Counted from the first letter of the stretch, positions 5,940 through 14,925 are shown. The stretch: DNA of 64,000 bases from Pseudomonas gozinkensis (GCF_014863585.1 NZ_CP062253.1:4897001-4961000); one strand, 5' to 3'. Made by a program: numbers and translations. Notes: a model not told the origin generated them from the sequence alone.

Positions 5940-8834
5940 ATGCAAACCGACACAACTCGCGAGAACCCGCAGGGCACCTTGCCGCAGGCCGCCGATTCGA
6001 ATTCGGATCTGGCTGCCACCGCGCCTGGCCAACTGCGTGTGATCAAGCGTAATGGCACTGTCGTTCCTTACACCGATGACAAGATCACCGTCGCTATCAC
6101 CAAAGCGTTTCTCGCAGTTGAGGGCGGCACCGCTGCTGCTTCGTCGCGAATCCACGACACCGTTGCCCGCCTGACCGAACAGGTCACCGCAACCTTCAAG
6201 CGTCGCATGCCATCGGGCGGCACCATCCACATCGAAGAAATCCAGGACCAGGTCGAGCTGGCCCTGATGCGTGCCGGCGAGCAGAAAGTGGCTCGCGACT
6301 ACGTGATCTACCGTGACGCCCGTTCCAAGGAACGCGCCGTTCGCACCACCGCCGAAGCTCCGGTACAGGCGCACCCGTCGATCCGCATCACCCGCGCCGA
6401 CGGCAGCCTCGCGCCGCTGGACATGGGCCGCCTGAACACCATCGTTACCGAAGCCTGTGAAGGTCTGGCCGAAGTCGACGGCGACCTGATCCAGCGCGAA
6501 ACCCTGAAGAACCTGTACGACGGCGTGGCCCTGAACGACGTCAACACCGCGCTGGTGATGACCGCCCGTACCCTGGTCGAGCGCGAGCCGAACTACTCGT
6601 TCGTGACCGCCCGCCTGCTGATGGACACCCTGCGTGCCGAAGGTCTGGGCTTCCTGGGCGTGGCCGAGAGCGCCACTCACCACGAAATGGCCGACCTGTA
6701 CGCCAAGGCGCTGCCGGCCTACGTTGCCAAAGGTATCGAGTTCGAACTGCTGAACCCTGTGCTGGCCTCCTTCGACCTGGAAAAACTGGGCAAGGCGATC
6801 AACCACGAGCGCGACCAGCAATTCACCTACCTGGGCCTGCAGACCCTGTACGACCGTTACTTCATCCACAAGGATGGCGTGCGCTTCGAACTGCCGCAGA
6901 TCTTCTTCATGCGCGTGGCCATGGGCCTGGCGATCGAAGAGAAGCAGAAAGAAGACCGTGCGATCGAGTTCTACAACCTGCTGTCCTCGTTCGACTACAT
7001 GGCTTCGACTCCGACCCTGTTCAACGCCGGTACCCTGCGTCCACAGCTGTCGAGCTGCTACCTGACCACCGTGCCGGATGACCTGTCTGGCATCTACCAC
7101 GCGATCCACGACAACGCCATGCTGTCGAAATTCGCCGGTGGCCTGGGCAACGACTGGACGCCGGTGCGTGCACTGGGTTCTTACATCAAGGGCACCAACG
7201 GCAAGTCCCAAGGCGTGGTTCCGTTCCTGAAAGTGGTGAACGACACCGCCGTTGCCGTTAACCAGGGTGGCAAGCGCAAAGGCGCTGTCTGTGCCTACCT
7301 GGAAACCTGGCACATGGACATCGAGGAGTTCATCGAACTCCGCAAGAACACCGGTGATGATCGTCGTCGTACCCACGACATGAACACTGCCAACTGGATT
7401 CCTGACCTGTTCATGAAGCGCGTCTTCGATGACGGCAAGTGGACCCTGTTCTCGCCGTCCGAAGTACCGGACCTGCACGACCTGACCGGCAAGGCCTTCG
7501 AAGAGCGCTACGAGTACTACGAAGCCCTGACCGAGTACCCGGGCAAGGTCAAGCTGTTCAAGACCATCCAGGCCAAAGACCTGTGGCGCAAGATGCTGTC
7601 GATGCTGTTCGAAACCGGCCACCCATGGCTGACTTTCAAAGACCCGTGCAACCTGCGCAGCCCGCAGCAGCACGTCGGCGTGGTCCACAGCTCGAACCTG
7701 TGCACCGAGATCACCCTGAACACCAACAAGGACGAGATCGCGGTCTGCAACCTGGGCTCGATCAACCTGCCGAACCACATCGTCGACGGCAAGCTGGACA
7801 CCGCCAAGCTCAAGCGCACCATCGATGTAGCCGTGCGCATGCTCGACAACGTGATCGACATCAACTACTACTCGGTGCCGCAAGCGAAGAACTCCAACTT
7901 CCGCCACCGTCCGGTCGGTCTGGGCATCATGGGCTTCCAGGACGCGCTGTACCTGCAGCACATCCCTTACGGTTCCGACGCTGCCGTCGAGTTCGCCGAC
8001 AAGTCGATGGAAGCTGTCAGCTACTACGCGATCCAGGCTTCCTGCGACCTGGCGGACGAGCGCGGTTCGTACGAGACGTTCCAGGGTTCGCTGTGGTCCA
8101 AAGGTGTACTGCCGCTGGATTCGCAACAGATCCTGATCGAAGCACGTGGCCAGAAGTACATCGACGTCGACCTGACCGAGTCCCTGGACTGGGCACCGGT
8201 TCGCGCCCGTGTACAGAAAGGCATCCGTAACTCGAACATCATGGCCATCGCACCGACCGCGACCATCGCCAACATCACCGGCGTATCGCAGTCGATCGAA
8301 CCGACCTACCAGAACCTGTACGTGAAATCGAACCTGTCGGGCGAATTCACCGTTATCAACCCGTACCTGGTTCGCGACCTGAAGGCTCGCGGTCTGTGGG
8401 ACTCGGTCATGATCAACGACCTGAAGTACTACGACGGTTCGGTTCAGCAGATCGAGCGCATCCCGCAAGAACTCAAAGAGCTCTACGCGACCGCGTTCGA
8501 AGTGGACACCAAGTGGATCGTTGACGCCGCCAGCCGTCGTCAGAAGTGGATCGACCAGGCCCAGTCGCTGAACCTGTACATCGCCGGCGCATCGGGCAAG
8601 AAGCTGGACGTGACCTACCGCATGGCCTGGTACCGTGGTCTGAAAACCACCTACTACCTCCGTGCCCTGGCCGCGACCAGCACCGAGAAGTCGACCATCA
8701 ACACCGGCAAGCTGAACGCTGTTTCCAGCGGCGGCAACCACGGTGACGATTCGGTCCTGGCAGCCCCTGCCGGCCCGGCTCCAGTACCGAAGGCTTGCGC
8801 CATCGACGAGCCGGATTGCGAAGCTTGCCAATAA
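5940..8834 (+). CDS. nrdA: Class Ia ribonucleoside-diphosphate reductase, alpha subunit
   Basis: The 964-residue large subunit reduces NDPs to dNDPs using a radical supplied by NrdB. Two ATP-cone domains are visible in tandem (starting near RVIKRNG, about 32, and IRITRADG, about 147), the duplicated overall-activity site known from Pseudomonas NrdA. The barrel carries SSCYLTT (first redox Cys), SSNLCTEI (thiyl-radical Cys with Asn and Glu) and VCNLGSINL (second redox Cys). The C-terminus DEPDCEACQ has the Cys pair that accepts electrons from thioredoxin/glutaredoxin. ATG at 5940 is preferred to the in-frame GTG at 5928. nrdB does not follow; a terminator and convergent flgE do. Confidence 0.95.
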   Translation: MQTDTTRENPQGTLPQAADSNSDLAATAPGQLRVIKRNGTVVPYTDDKITVAITKAFLAVEGGTAAASSRIHDTVARLTEQVTATFKRRMPSGGTIHIEEIQDQVELALMRAGEQKVARDYVIYRDARSKERAVRTTAEAPVQAHPSIRITRADGSLAPLDMGRLNTIVTEACEGLAEVDGDLIQRETLKNLYDGVALNDVNTALVMTARTLVEREPNYSFVTARLLMDTLRAEGLGFLGVAESATHHEMADLYAKALPAYVAKGIEFELLNPVLASFDLEKLGKAINHERDQQFTYLGLQTLYDRYFIHKDGVRFELPQIFFMRVAMGLAIEEKQKEDRAIEFYNLLSSFDYMASTPTLFNAGTLRPQLSSCYLTTVPDDLSGIYHAIHDNAMLSKFAGGLGNDWTPVRALGSYIKGTNGKSQGVVPFLKVVNDTAVAVNQGGKRKGAVCAYLETWHMDIEEFIELRKNTGDDRRRTHDMNTANWIPDLFMKRVFDDGKWTLFSPSEVPDLHDLTGKAFEERYEYYEALTEYPGKVKLFKTIQAKDLWRKMLSMLFETGHPWLTFKDPCNLRSPQQHVGVVHSSNLCTEITLNTNKDEIAVCNLGSINLPNHIVDGKLDTAKLKRTIDVAVRMLDNVIDINYYSVPQAKNSNFRHRPVGLGIMGFQDALYLQHIPYGSDAAVEFADKSMEAVSYYAIQASCDLADERGSYETFQGSLWSKGVLPLDSQQILIEARGQKYIDVDLTESLDWAPVRARVQKGIRNSNIMAIAPTATIANITGVSQSIEPTYQNLYVKSNLSGEFTVINPYLVRDLKARGLWDSVMINDLKYYDGSVQQIERIPQELKELYATAFEVDTKWIVDAASRRQKWIDQAQSLNLYIAGASGKKLDVTYRMAWYRGLKTTYYLRALAATSTEKSTINTGKLNAVSSGGNHGDDSVLAAPAGPAPVPKACAIDEPDCEACQ

Positions 8835-8875
8835 GCTGAGCTGAATCGGGCGTTGCGAAACGCCTGATCCGAGAA

Positions 8876-8914
8876 GCCCCCGACAGACCTCTGGTTTGTC
8901 GGGGGCTTTCTTTT
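8876..8914 (+). terminator. Rho-independent terminator of nrdA
   Basis: GCCCCCGACA (8876-8885) pairs perfectly with TGTCGGGGGC (8897-8906) and is followed by TTTCTTTT. It shows that nrdA is transcribed without a downstream partner. Confidence 0.88.
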
Positions 8915-9024
8915 GCCCGAGAGAAAAGCCTCCCCACCTGCCTCGGCAAACCAAAGGATGAGCATTAGTCTGATTGCTCCCTTTGCCCCGCCCTTCCCCT
9001 GCTTCCAATCAAAAAACACAGGCA

Positions 9025-9051
9025 TAAAAAAGCCCCTCAACAAGAGGGGCT
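9025..9051 (-). terminator. Terminator of the flgBCDE operon
   Basis: On the minus strand AGCCCCTC (9044-9051) pairs with GAGGGGCT (9031-9038) and is followed by six U. It lies 23 nt past the flgE stop, closing the hook operon after flgE. Confidence 0.88.
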
Positions 9052-9073
9052 CCTTCACAGCCGGCTACCAGAA

Positions 9074-10405
9074 TCAGGTCATCTGAATGATGGTCTGCAT
9101 GATGGTGCTCTGAGTGGAAATGGTCTTGGCGTTCGCCTGGTAGTTGCTCTGGCCCTTGATCAGGTCCACCAGCTCGTTGGTCAGGTTAACGTTGGACTCT
9201 TCCAGAGAGTTGGATACCACTTCACCCAATGTGCCGGTTTTCGGGGCATCGTAGCCCGGAACACCCGAAGCGAATGTCTCTTTCCAGCTGGTGCCACCGA
9301 TCGGCTGAAGGCCTTGCTCGTTGGTGAAGCTGGCCAGTGCAACCTGGCCGATGGCCTTGCTCTGGTTGTTGCTGAAGTTGGCGAACAGCGTGCCGGTGCC
9401 GTCGATGGTCAGGTTGGTGATCTGGCCAGTGGCGTAACCATCCTGAGTCGGGATCGAACGCGCGGTGTCAGCGTTGTATTGAGTGGTCTTGGCCAGGGAA
9501 ATGGTCACACCAGCCGGGTTTGCTGCCGCGCCGTTAGGGGTGAAGACGCCGTTGGTCACGGTGCCCGGTACCCAGCCAGTCAGCTTCAAATCGCTGCTGA
9601 TGATCGGGTTCGGCGCAGGAGGCGGCAACGTGCTTGGCGTGCTGACTTGCAGCAGCTTGCCGGAGCTGTCGAACGTCAGGGTCGACGCGACAGGAGGAGT
9701 AGTGACCGGGTTGCTACCGGTTGCGTCCGGGTTGCGACCGTCGACCAGGGTGTAAACCTTCCAGGTGTTGTCGGAGGTTTTCACCATGTATTGATCCATG
9801 ACGTGGGAGTTACCCTGGGTGTCATAGATCGGCGTGCTGAACGACTTGGTGTACGACTCGAGCTTGGCCGGATCGAACGGGAAAGCGGTCTGGTCGATCG
9901 GTTTTTCCGACGAGTTCAGGTTGATCGTCGACGTCACGGACGACGTGGACTTCGGCGCCAGGTTCGAGGTGTCGATCTTCAGGTCGGTCAACACGCCGTT
10001 GATGATCTTGCCGTTGGAATCCACACCGTAACCCTGCAGGCGCGAGGTGTAGTCGGTGTTGGTGATGTAGCCGGCGTTGTCGACCTTGAACGTACCGGCA
10101 CGGGTGTAGGAGATCGAGCCGTTGTTGCTCATGGTGAAGAAGCCGGAACCGTTGATGCCCATGTCCAGCACGTTGCCGGTGTTGTTGATGTCACCCTGGG
10201 TGAACTGTTGGGAAACGTTGGCCAGACGCACACCGTTACCGATGACCTTGCTGCCGCTGCCCAGACGGGTCGACGAGTACACGTCTTCGAATTCCGCGCG
10301 GGAGGATTTGAAACCGGCGGTCGCGACGTTGGCGATGTTGTTGCCGGTCACGTCCAGTTGCTTGTTGGCTGCATAGAGACCGCTAAGGCCGATATTGAAA
10401 GACAT
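9074..10405 (-). CDS. flgE: Flagellar hook protein FlgE
   Basis: The 443-residue subunit polymerises into the hook that joins basal body and filament. The N-terminus (MSFNIGLSGLYAANKQLDVT ... NNIANVATAGFKSSRAEF) is the rod/hook consensus, and the C-terminus (SNVNLTNELVDLIKGQSNYQANAKTIST ...) is the matching coiled-coil partner that forms the D0 domain. The variable D1/D2 region is rich in Thr, Asn and Ser. It is last in flgBCDE, 30 nt after flgD. A terminator follows directly, so flgF and later hook/ring genes must be elsewhere. Confidence 0.94.
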   Translation of the reverse strand: MSFNIGLSGLYAANKQLDVTGNNIANVATAGFKSSRAEFEDVYSSTRLGSGSKVIGNGVRLANVSQQFTQGDINNTGNVLDMGINGSGFFTMSNNGSISYTRAGTFKVDNAGYITNTDYTSRLQGYGVDSNGKIINGVLTDLKIDTSNLAPKSTSSVTSTINLNSSEKPIDQTAFPFDPAKLESYTKSFSTPIYDTQGNSHVMDQYMVKTSDNTWKVYTLVDGRNPDATGSNPVTTPPVASTLTFDSSGKLLQVSTPSTLPPPAPNPIISSDLKLTGWVPGTVTNGVFTPNGAAANPAGVTISLAKTTQYNADTARSIPTQDGYATGQITNLTIDGTGTLFANFSNNQSKAIGQVALASFTNEQGLQPIGGTSWKETFASGVPGYDAPKTGTLGEVVSNSLEESNVNLTNELVDLIKGQSNYQANAKTISTQSTIMQTIIQMT

Positions 10406-10435
10406 ATTCCACTCCTTTGTGCCGGTTAGTCGGCT

Positions 10436-11164
10436 CTATATACCAATGGTTTGTACTTTGGACAGGGCGACCGTGCCCTTGCCGGACAGGTTGAGCATCA
10501 GCTCGCCGCCGGTCTGGCTGATGGTCACGCTGTTGACAGTGGCCGGCAGGTAAGTTGCCAGGTCCGTCGCGGTGCCGTTGATCGACGCGTTGGCCTTGAA
10601 GGTGTAAGTACCGACTGGCACCAGGGTGCCGGACGAATCCTTGCCGTCCCAGGTGAAGCTGGCAGGGCCGGCGGCGCGACTGCCCAGATCGATGGTGCGT
10701 ACGGTTTTGCCGCTGCTGTCGGTAATGGTCACCGTACCGCCGGCGATGGAAGACGGAACAGTTGCCGTACCGGTCAGGCCCTTGCTCGGATCATCGAGCT
10801 GCGCAGTGTTGGTCTGCACGATCACATTGCGGCCAACCAGCGAAGAAGCCTGCAGGGCTTGCGACGAGTTGTAGTTGCCGGCCAGCGAACTGACGGTGCT
10901 GTTGAGGGTAGTGATTCCCTCGAGGCTGCTGAACTGCGCCAACTGGGCAACGAATGCACTGTTGTCCTGCGGGTCCAGCGGGTTCTGGTTTTTCAGCTGG
11001 GTGACCAGCAGTTGCAGGAACGCATCCTTGCCCAGGGCCTGGCCGCCGGTCGCGCTGTTGGTCGCCGAAGCAATGCCGCCGGTGGTGGTGCTACTGGTCT
11101 TCTTCGAAGAGTTGGCCAGTATGTCCTTCATCGTCAGGCTGCTGGTGGTATCGGAAACACTCAT
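10436..11164 (-). CDS. flgD: Flagellar hook assembly (cap) protein FlgD
   Basis: The 242-residue scaffold caps the growing hook and is discarded once filament assembly begins. The N-terminal FlgD domain is recognisable from LGKDAFLQLLVTQLKNQNPLDPQDNSAFVAQLAQFSSLEG (about 44-85). The C-terminal half contains the FlgD tudor/Ig-like fold (ITDSSGKTVRTIDLG, FTWDGKDSSGTLVPVGTYTF). A Ser/Thr-rich linker of about 25 residues precedes the core. It sits between flgC and flgE in the sigma-54-dependent hook operon. Confidence 0.94.
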   Translation of the reverse strand: MSVSDTTSSLTMKDILANSSKKTSSTTTGGIASATNSATGGQALGKDAFLQLLVTQLKNQNPLDPQDNSAFVAQLAQFSSLEGITTLNSTVSSLAGNYNSSQALQASSLVGRNVIVQTNTAQLDDPSKGLTGTATVPSSIAGGTVTITDSSGKTVRTIDLGSRAAGPASFTWDGKDSSGTLVPVGTYTFKANASINGTATDLATYLPATVNSVTISQTGGELMLNLSGKGTVALSKVQTIGI

Positions 11165-11179
11165 GGCAGTCGCCCCTTA

Positions 11180-11623
11180 TCACTGACCGAGGGTCAGTAC
11201 TTTCTGCATCATGGTTTTGGCGGTGTTCATCATTTCGGCGTTGGTCTGGAACGACCGGCTCGCGGAAATCATGTCAGCCATTTCTTCCACCACGTTGACG
11301 TTCGGGTAGTAGACGTAGCCCTTGGCGTCGGCTGCCGGATGATTCGGCTCGTAGCGCGCTTCAAGGTTGCTCTGGTCTTCGACCACACCCATGACCTGCA
11401 CGCCTTGACCGGCTGCATCCTGGTTCTGGAACAGCGAATTGCTGCCGCCGCTCTGACCGCCCTGGAACATGGTGGCGAACACCGGGTGACGGGCGCGGTA
11501 GGTCTGGTCGATGCTCGACGAGACGGTCTCGGCGTTGGCGATGTTCGAAGCCACGGTGTTGAGACGGGTGGTCTGGGCGCTCATGCCGCTGCCGGCAATG
11601 TTGAAAACGCTGGACAGGGACAT
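11180..11623 (-). CDS. flgC: Flagellar basal-body rod protein FlgC
   Basis: This 147-residue proximal rod subunit starts MSLSSVFNIAGSGMSAQTTRLN with the rod signature VASNIANAETVSSS. The C-terminal helix ISASRSFQTNAEMMNTAKTMMQKVLTLGQ is typical of FlgC. It starts 3 nt after the flgB stop and is translationally coupled with it. It is exported by the flagellar type III apparatus without a cleaved signal. Confidence 0.95.
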   Translation of the reverse strand: MSLSSVFNIAGSGMSAQTTRLNTVASNIANAETVSSSIDQTYRARHPVFATMFQGGQSGGSNSLFQNQDAAGQGVQVMGVVEDQSNLEARYEPNHPAADAKGYVYYPNVNVVEEMADMISASRSFQTNAEMMNTAKTMMQKVLTLGQ

Positions 11624-11626
11624 GGA

Positions 11627-12034
11627 TTACTCTCCGCGCAGGGCTGACACCAGCCCTTTGAATTTGCTGTTGAGCAGGGTGAAGCTGGCCTGGAAGCCGA
11701 CGGCGTTTTCCGCGTAGTTCGACTGTTCCAGTTGGGCGTCCACAGTGTTCTGGTCGATCGACGGCTGCATCGGCGTGCGATACATCAGCGACTCGTCGCC
11801 ATTGCCCAGGCCTTCAGCTTCGATGTGACGACTGTTGGTCATGTTCAGGGCGATGGTGCCGTTGGCGCTCTTCTGGCTCTGTGCTTCGAGCACTTTGGAG
11901 AACTCCAGATCCCGCGCCTTGTAGTTCGGGGTGTCGGCGTTGGCGATGTTGTTGGCCAGCACTTCGGCACGCTGGGCGCGGAAGCCCAGAGCCTTTTCGT
12001 GAATGCCGAGCGCTTTATCGAAGCTGATGCTCAT
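11627..12034 (-). CDS. flgB: Flagellar basal-body rod protein FlgB
   Basis: This 135-residue proximal rod protein has the N-terminal signature RAEVLANNIANADTPNYKARDLEF and C-terminal SNYAENAVGFQASFTLLNSKFKGL. It is the first gene of flgBCDE. A near-perfect sigma-54 promoter lies 43-59 nt upstream, in keeping with the FleSR/RpoN-dependent class III hook genes of Pseudomonas. Confidence 0.95.
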   Translation of the reverse strand: MSISFDKALGIHEKALGFRAQRAEVLANNIANADTPNYKARDLEFSKVLEAQSQKSANGTIALNMTNSRHIEAEGLGNGDESLMYRTPMQPSIDQNTVDAQLEQSNYAENAVGFQASFTLLNSKFKGLVSALRGE

Positions 12035-12076
12035 GTCGGGAACCTTCAGGTGACCGGATTTTTCGTAACAGGGTTA

Positions 12077-12093
12077 TAGCAAGCGTCGTGCCA
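12077..12093 (-). promoter_or_regulatory. Sigma-54 (RpoN) promoter of flgBCDE
   Basis: The minus strand reads TGGCACGACGCTTGCTA, matching consensus TGGCACG-N4-TTGCT with GG and GC 12 bp apart. Transcription would start about 30 nt upstream of the flgB ATG. A terminator for the upstream cheR unit lies just before it. Confidence 0.88.
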
Positions 12094-12098
12094 GTTTC

Positions 12099-12121
12099 AA
12101 AAAGCCCCGGATTACGGGGCT
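12099..12121 (-). terminator. Second terminator between cheR and flgB
   Basis: Minus-strand AGCCCCG (12115-12121) pairs with CGGGGCT (12103-12109) and runs into TTTTTG. It directly precedes the flgB sigma-54 promoter, insulating flgBCDE from cheR readthrough. Confidence 0.75.
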
Positions 12122-12223
12122 CTGAACGGAGTCGGCAACACGGCAATGCCAGAAAAGCGGCAACCGGTTTCCGCCACATGCCGCTTTTCTGCCGCCTGCT
12201 GCCACCGGAAAAACTGCAGGCAT

Positions 12224-12254
12224 AAAAAAACGGGAGCCCTGAGGACTCCCGTTT
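12224..12254 (-). terminator. Terminator of the cheV-cheR unit
   Basis: Minus-strand ACGGGAG (12246-12252) pairs with CTCCCGT (12230-12236) and is followed by a run of seven U. It lies 20 nt after the cheR stop. Confidence 0.85.
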
Positions 12255-12273
12255 CTTGTGTTGCCGGTCTTGA

Positions 12274-13101
12274 TCACTTCGCCTGGTAGATGATCCCCGG
12301 GCTGCACTGAACCATCTGGTAATGATCCGGCAAACCGTTCAGCGCTTCGGAAGCGCCAAGGAACAGATAACCGCCCGGCTTCAGTGTGCTGTGAATGCGC
12401 AACAGGATGTCCTTCTTCACCTCGGCGGAGAAGTAGATCAGCACGTTGCGGCAGAACACGATGTCGAACTTGCCAAGGCTTGCGTAGCTGTCGAGCAGGT
12501 TGAACGAGCGGAACTCCACCCGGTTCTTGATCGGCGCCTTGATCACCCAGCGCCCCGGCCCTTTCGGGTCGAAGTAGCGCTGCAGGCGATCGGCGGACAG
12601 ACCGCGACCGATCGCCAGGCTGTCGTACTCGCCGGTCTTGCAGTTGGTCAGCATGCTGCCGGACAGATCGGTGGCCACAATCTGCACGCCCATCTTCAAC
12701 TGGCCGATGTTGGTCCGCTCGAACTCGTCGATCGACATCGACAGCGAATAGGGCTCCTGCCCCGACGAGCAGGCCGCCGACCAGATCCGCAGACGCTGGT
12801 TGGGAGCAGCCTTGATGGCCTCGGGCAGCACCTTGTTCTTCAAGACTTCAAACGGATAGGTGTCGCGAAACCACAGGGTTTCGTTGGTCGTCATGGCATC
12901 GACCACCTGCTCGCGCAAACCGCTGCGCGGCTGGGTCTGGATGCGCTGTACCAGCTCACCCAGGGACTTGATGCCTTGCTGCTCCATCAGTTTGTTGAGA
13001 CGGCTCGACACCAGGTACTGCTTGTTTTCACCGAGCAAAATGCCACAGGCTTTTTCCAGGAAGACCCGGAACTGTTCGAAATCCAAATTACCCGTAGACA
13101 A
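12274..13101 (-). CDS. cheR: Chemotaxis protein methyltransferase CheR
   Basis: This 275-residue enzyme methylates glutamates in chemoreceptors using S-adenosylmethionine. An N-terminal helical CheR domain (MSTGNLDFEQFRVFLEKACG to about 70) precedes the SAM-binding fold, with NETLWFRDTYPFEVL, RIWSAACSSGQEPYSLSMS (glycine-rich SAM site), IVATDLS and FDIVFCRNVLIYFS. It has no C-terminal pentapeptide-binding TPR extension. Downstream of cheV in the same orientation, as in P. aeruginosa cheV-cheR1 beside flgA. Confidence 0.93.
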   Translation of the reverse strand: MSTGNLDFEQFRVFLEKACGILLGENKQYLVSSRLNKLMEQQGIKSLGELVQRIQTQPRSGLREQVVDAMTTNETLWFRDTYPFEVLKNKVLPEAIKAAPNQRLRIWSAACSSGQEPYSLSMSIDEFERTNIGQLKMGVQIVATDLSGSMLTNCKTGEYDSLAIGRGLSADRLQRYFDPKGPGRWVIKAPIKNRVEFRSFNLLDSYASLGKFDIVFCRNVLIYFSAEVKKDILLRIHSTLKPGGYLFLGASEALNGLPDHYQMVQCSPGIIYQAK

Positions 13102-13148
13102 ATGATGCCGCCTCTTAAATCGTGTTGAACGCCAGGGGCAGAAGGCCC

Positions 13149-14081
13149 TTAGCTGATATCTGCTGCTCTGATCCGGTCGACTACCCGGGATGCCAGGTCA
13201 TCAGGACGGAATTTGGCCAGGAAGTCATCGGCACCGACTTTCTTGACCATCGCCTGATTGAACACACCCGACAACGAAGTATGCAGGATGATATGAAGCT
13301 TTTGCATGCGAGGGTCGCTGCGGATCTCGGCCGTCAGGGTGTACCCGTCCATCTCCGGCATTTCGATGTCGGAGATCATCATCAGGAACTCTTCTTCCGG
13401 CTTCTTGCCCTCGTCGACCAGTTTGCGCAGGTAATCCAGCGCTTGCCGGCCGTCGTTCAACGCCACCACTTCGACGCCGACCGTCTGCAGGCAACGCGTC
13501 ACCTGCTTGCGTGCCACTGACGAGTCATCGACCGTCAGAACCCGCAACGACAACGCCTTGCTCTGGGTCTCGACATCCACCACGCCGACCGAAATCGCTT
13601 CCGGTGTCGGCGCGACTTCCGCCAGCACCTTCTCGACGTCGATGATTTCGACTAACTGATTGTCGACCCGAGTCACAGCGGTCAGGTAATGATCGCGTCC
13701 GGTGCCCTTGGGCGGCGGATGAATCTCTTCCCAGTTCATGTTCACGATACGTTCCACCGAGCGCACCAGGAAACCCTGGGTCTTGGTGTTGTATTCCGTG
13801 ATGATCACGAACGGACTGTTCTTGTCTTTCAAAGCACCGGAGCCGGTCGCCATCGCCAGATCAAGGATCGGAATGGTCGCCCCCCGGATATTCGCCACCC
13901 CGCACACGACAGGACTGGACTTGGGCATCACCGTCAATTGCGGGCATTGCAGCACTTCCCGAACCTTGAACACGTTGATCCCGTAGAGCTGCTGGCCGTC
14001 GAGACGGAACAACAACAGCTCCAGGCGATTCTGCCCCACCAGTTGCGTGCGCTGGTTCACCGAATCCATTACACCAGCCAT
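13149..14081 (-). CDS. cheV: Chemotaxis coupling protein CheV
   Basis: This 310-residue protein joins a CheW-like coupling domain (about 20-160, with GINVFKVREVLQCP and GVANIRGATIPILDL) to a receiver domain (about 180-305, with LTVDDSS, MMISDIEMPEMDGY holding the phospho-acceptor Asp, and FLAKF). CheV couples receptors to CheA and can buffer phosphoryl flow. I chose ATG 14081 (MAGVMDSVNQRTQLVGQ); the frame extends to 14129 but those residues are not CheV-like. It is divergent from flgA. Confidence 0.93.
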   Translation of the reverse strand: MAGVMDSVNQRTQLVGQNRLELLLFRLDGQQLYGINVFKVREVLQCPQLTVMPKSSPVVCGVANIRGATIPILDLAMATGSGALKDKNSPFVIITEYNTKTQGFLVRSVERIVNMNWEEIHPPPKGTGRDHYLTAVTRVDNQLVEIIDVEKVLAEVAPTPEAISVGVVDVETQSKALSLRVLTVDDSSVARKQVTRCLQTVGVEVVALNDGRQALDYLRKLVDEGKKPEEEFLMMISDIEMPEMDGYTLTAEIRSDPRMQKLHIILHTSLSGVFNQAMVKKVGADDFLAKFRPDDLASRVVDRIRAADIS

Positions 14082-14136
14082 GCCCAGACTCCTACACCAA
14101 CGCCAAGTGTTGTTGCGACGCACATTCATTGCTAAA

Positions 14137-14152
14137 CGGCACGGCGCTTGCT
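14137..14152 (+). promoter_or_regulatory. Candidate sigma-54 promoter of flgA
   Basis: CGGCACGGCGCTTGCT matches TGGCACG-N4-TTGCT at all but the first base, with GG (14138) and GC (14150) 12 bp apart. flgA is RpoN/FleQ-dependent in P. aeruginosa. The predicted start of transcription falls at about 14163, immediately before the usual flgA ATG. Confidence 0.72.
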
Positions 14153-14163
14153 TTTTAACTCGT

Positions 14164-14925
14164 ATGAACGCTCAAACGACATTTTTCCGACGCCTGACAT
14201 CTCCCCTCCGCAGAGGGCTTTGCGCGATGTCCGCCGTTTGCCTGTTTTTCGCTGGCAGCCCTGCCATTGCTGATGCGGTTACCTTGCCTGACATGCTTAT
14301 CGGCGTCACTCAGGGCTTTCTTGAATTCACCGTAGAAGACTATCTGGCTACCAGTCAAACGGAAGGGCGTTATGAAATCGAGGTCAACCAGCTCGATCCG
14401 CGCATGCGCATGCCTATGTGCGACAAGGAATTGACAGCGACACTGGAGAGTCCGGCACGTCCTCTGGGCCGTGTCACGGTCAAGGTCCGCTGCGAAGGCG
14501 CCTCCCCCTGGACGGTGTTCGTGCCCGCTCAAGTCCGCCTGTTTCGCGAGATTGTCACCACCACTCGCCCGCTCAAGCGCGCCGGCATCATCGAGCCTCA
14601 GGACGTGACCTTGCGCGAACGCGACGTCAGCACGATCAATCAGGGCTTCCTGACGTCGGTGGATGAAGCCATCGGACAGAAATTGACCCGACCAACGGTC
14701 GCCGATCAAGTCATTACCCTGGTGCATCTGGAACAGGCGGAAGTGGTGCGCAAGGGCGATCAAGTGGTGATCACCGCCCGCAGCGGTACCCTCGCCGTAC
14801 GCATGCCGGGCGAAGCGCTGGCCAACGGCGGCCTGAAAGAACAGATTCGAGTGAAGAACCTCAACTCCCAGCGGGTCATCAAGGCGCAGGTTGTGGCGCC
14901 CGGCCAGGTGGAAGTAGCGATGTAA
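14164..14925 (+). CDS. flgA: Flagellar P-ring assembly chaperone FlgA
   Basis: FlgA is a periplasmic chaperone for P-ring assembly. From ATG 14164 it has 253 residues, with an arginine-rich signal peptide (FFRRLTSPLRRGLCAMSAVCLFFAGSP, cut near AIADA) and a C-terminal SAF-like domain (RAGIIEPQDVTLRERDVS, VRMPGEALANGGLKEQIRVKNL, GQVEVAM). No Shine-Dalgarno precedes 14164. The internal ATG at 14227 has AGAGG upstream, but starting there would leave a signal peptide without basic residues. It heads flgA-flgM-flgN-flgZ. Confidence 0.92.
   Translation: MNAQTTFFRRLTSPLRRGLCAMSAVCLFFAGSPAIADAVTLPDMLIGVTQGFLEFTVEDYLATSQTEGRYEIEVNQLDPRMRMPMCDKELTATLESPARPLGRVTVKVRCEGASPWTVFVPAQVRLFREIVTTTRPLKRAGIIEPQDVTLRERDVSTINQGFLTSVDEAIGQKLTRPTVADQVITLVHLEQAEVVRKGDQVVITARSGTLAVRMPGEALANGGLKEQIRVKNLNSQRVIKAQVVAPGQVEVAM

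Noticed and set aside
5877..9008. 1043-codon open frame antisense to nrdA
   Set aside because: High-GC codon-position shadow of nrdA; composition is Val/Gly/Arg/Gln/His-rich and resembles no protein, and nrdA is certain.
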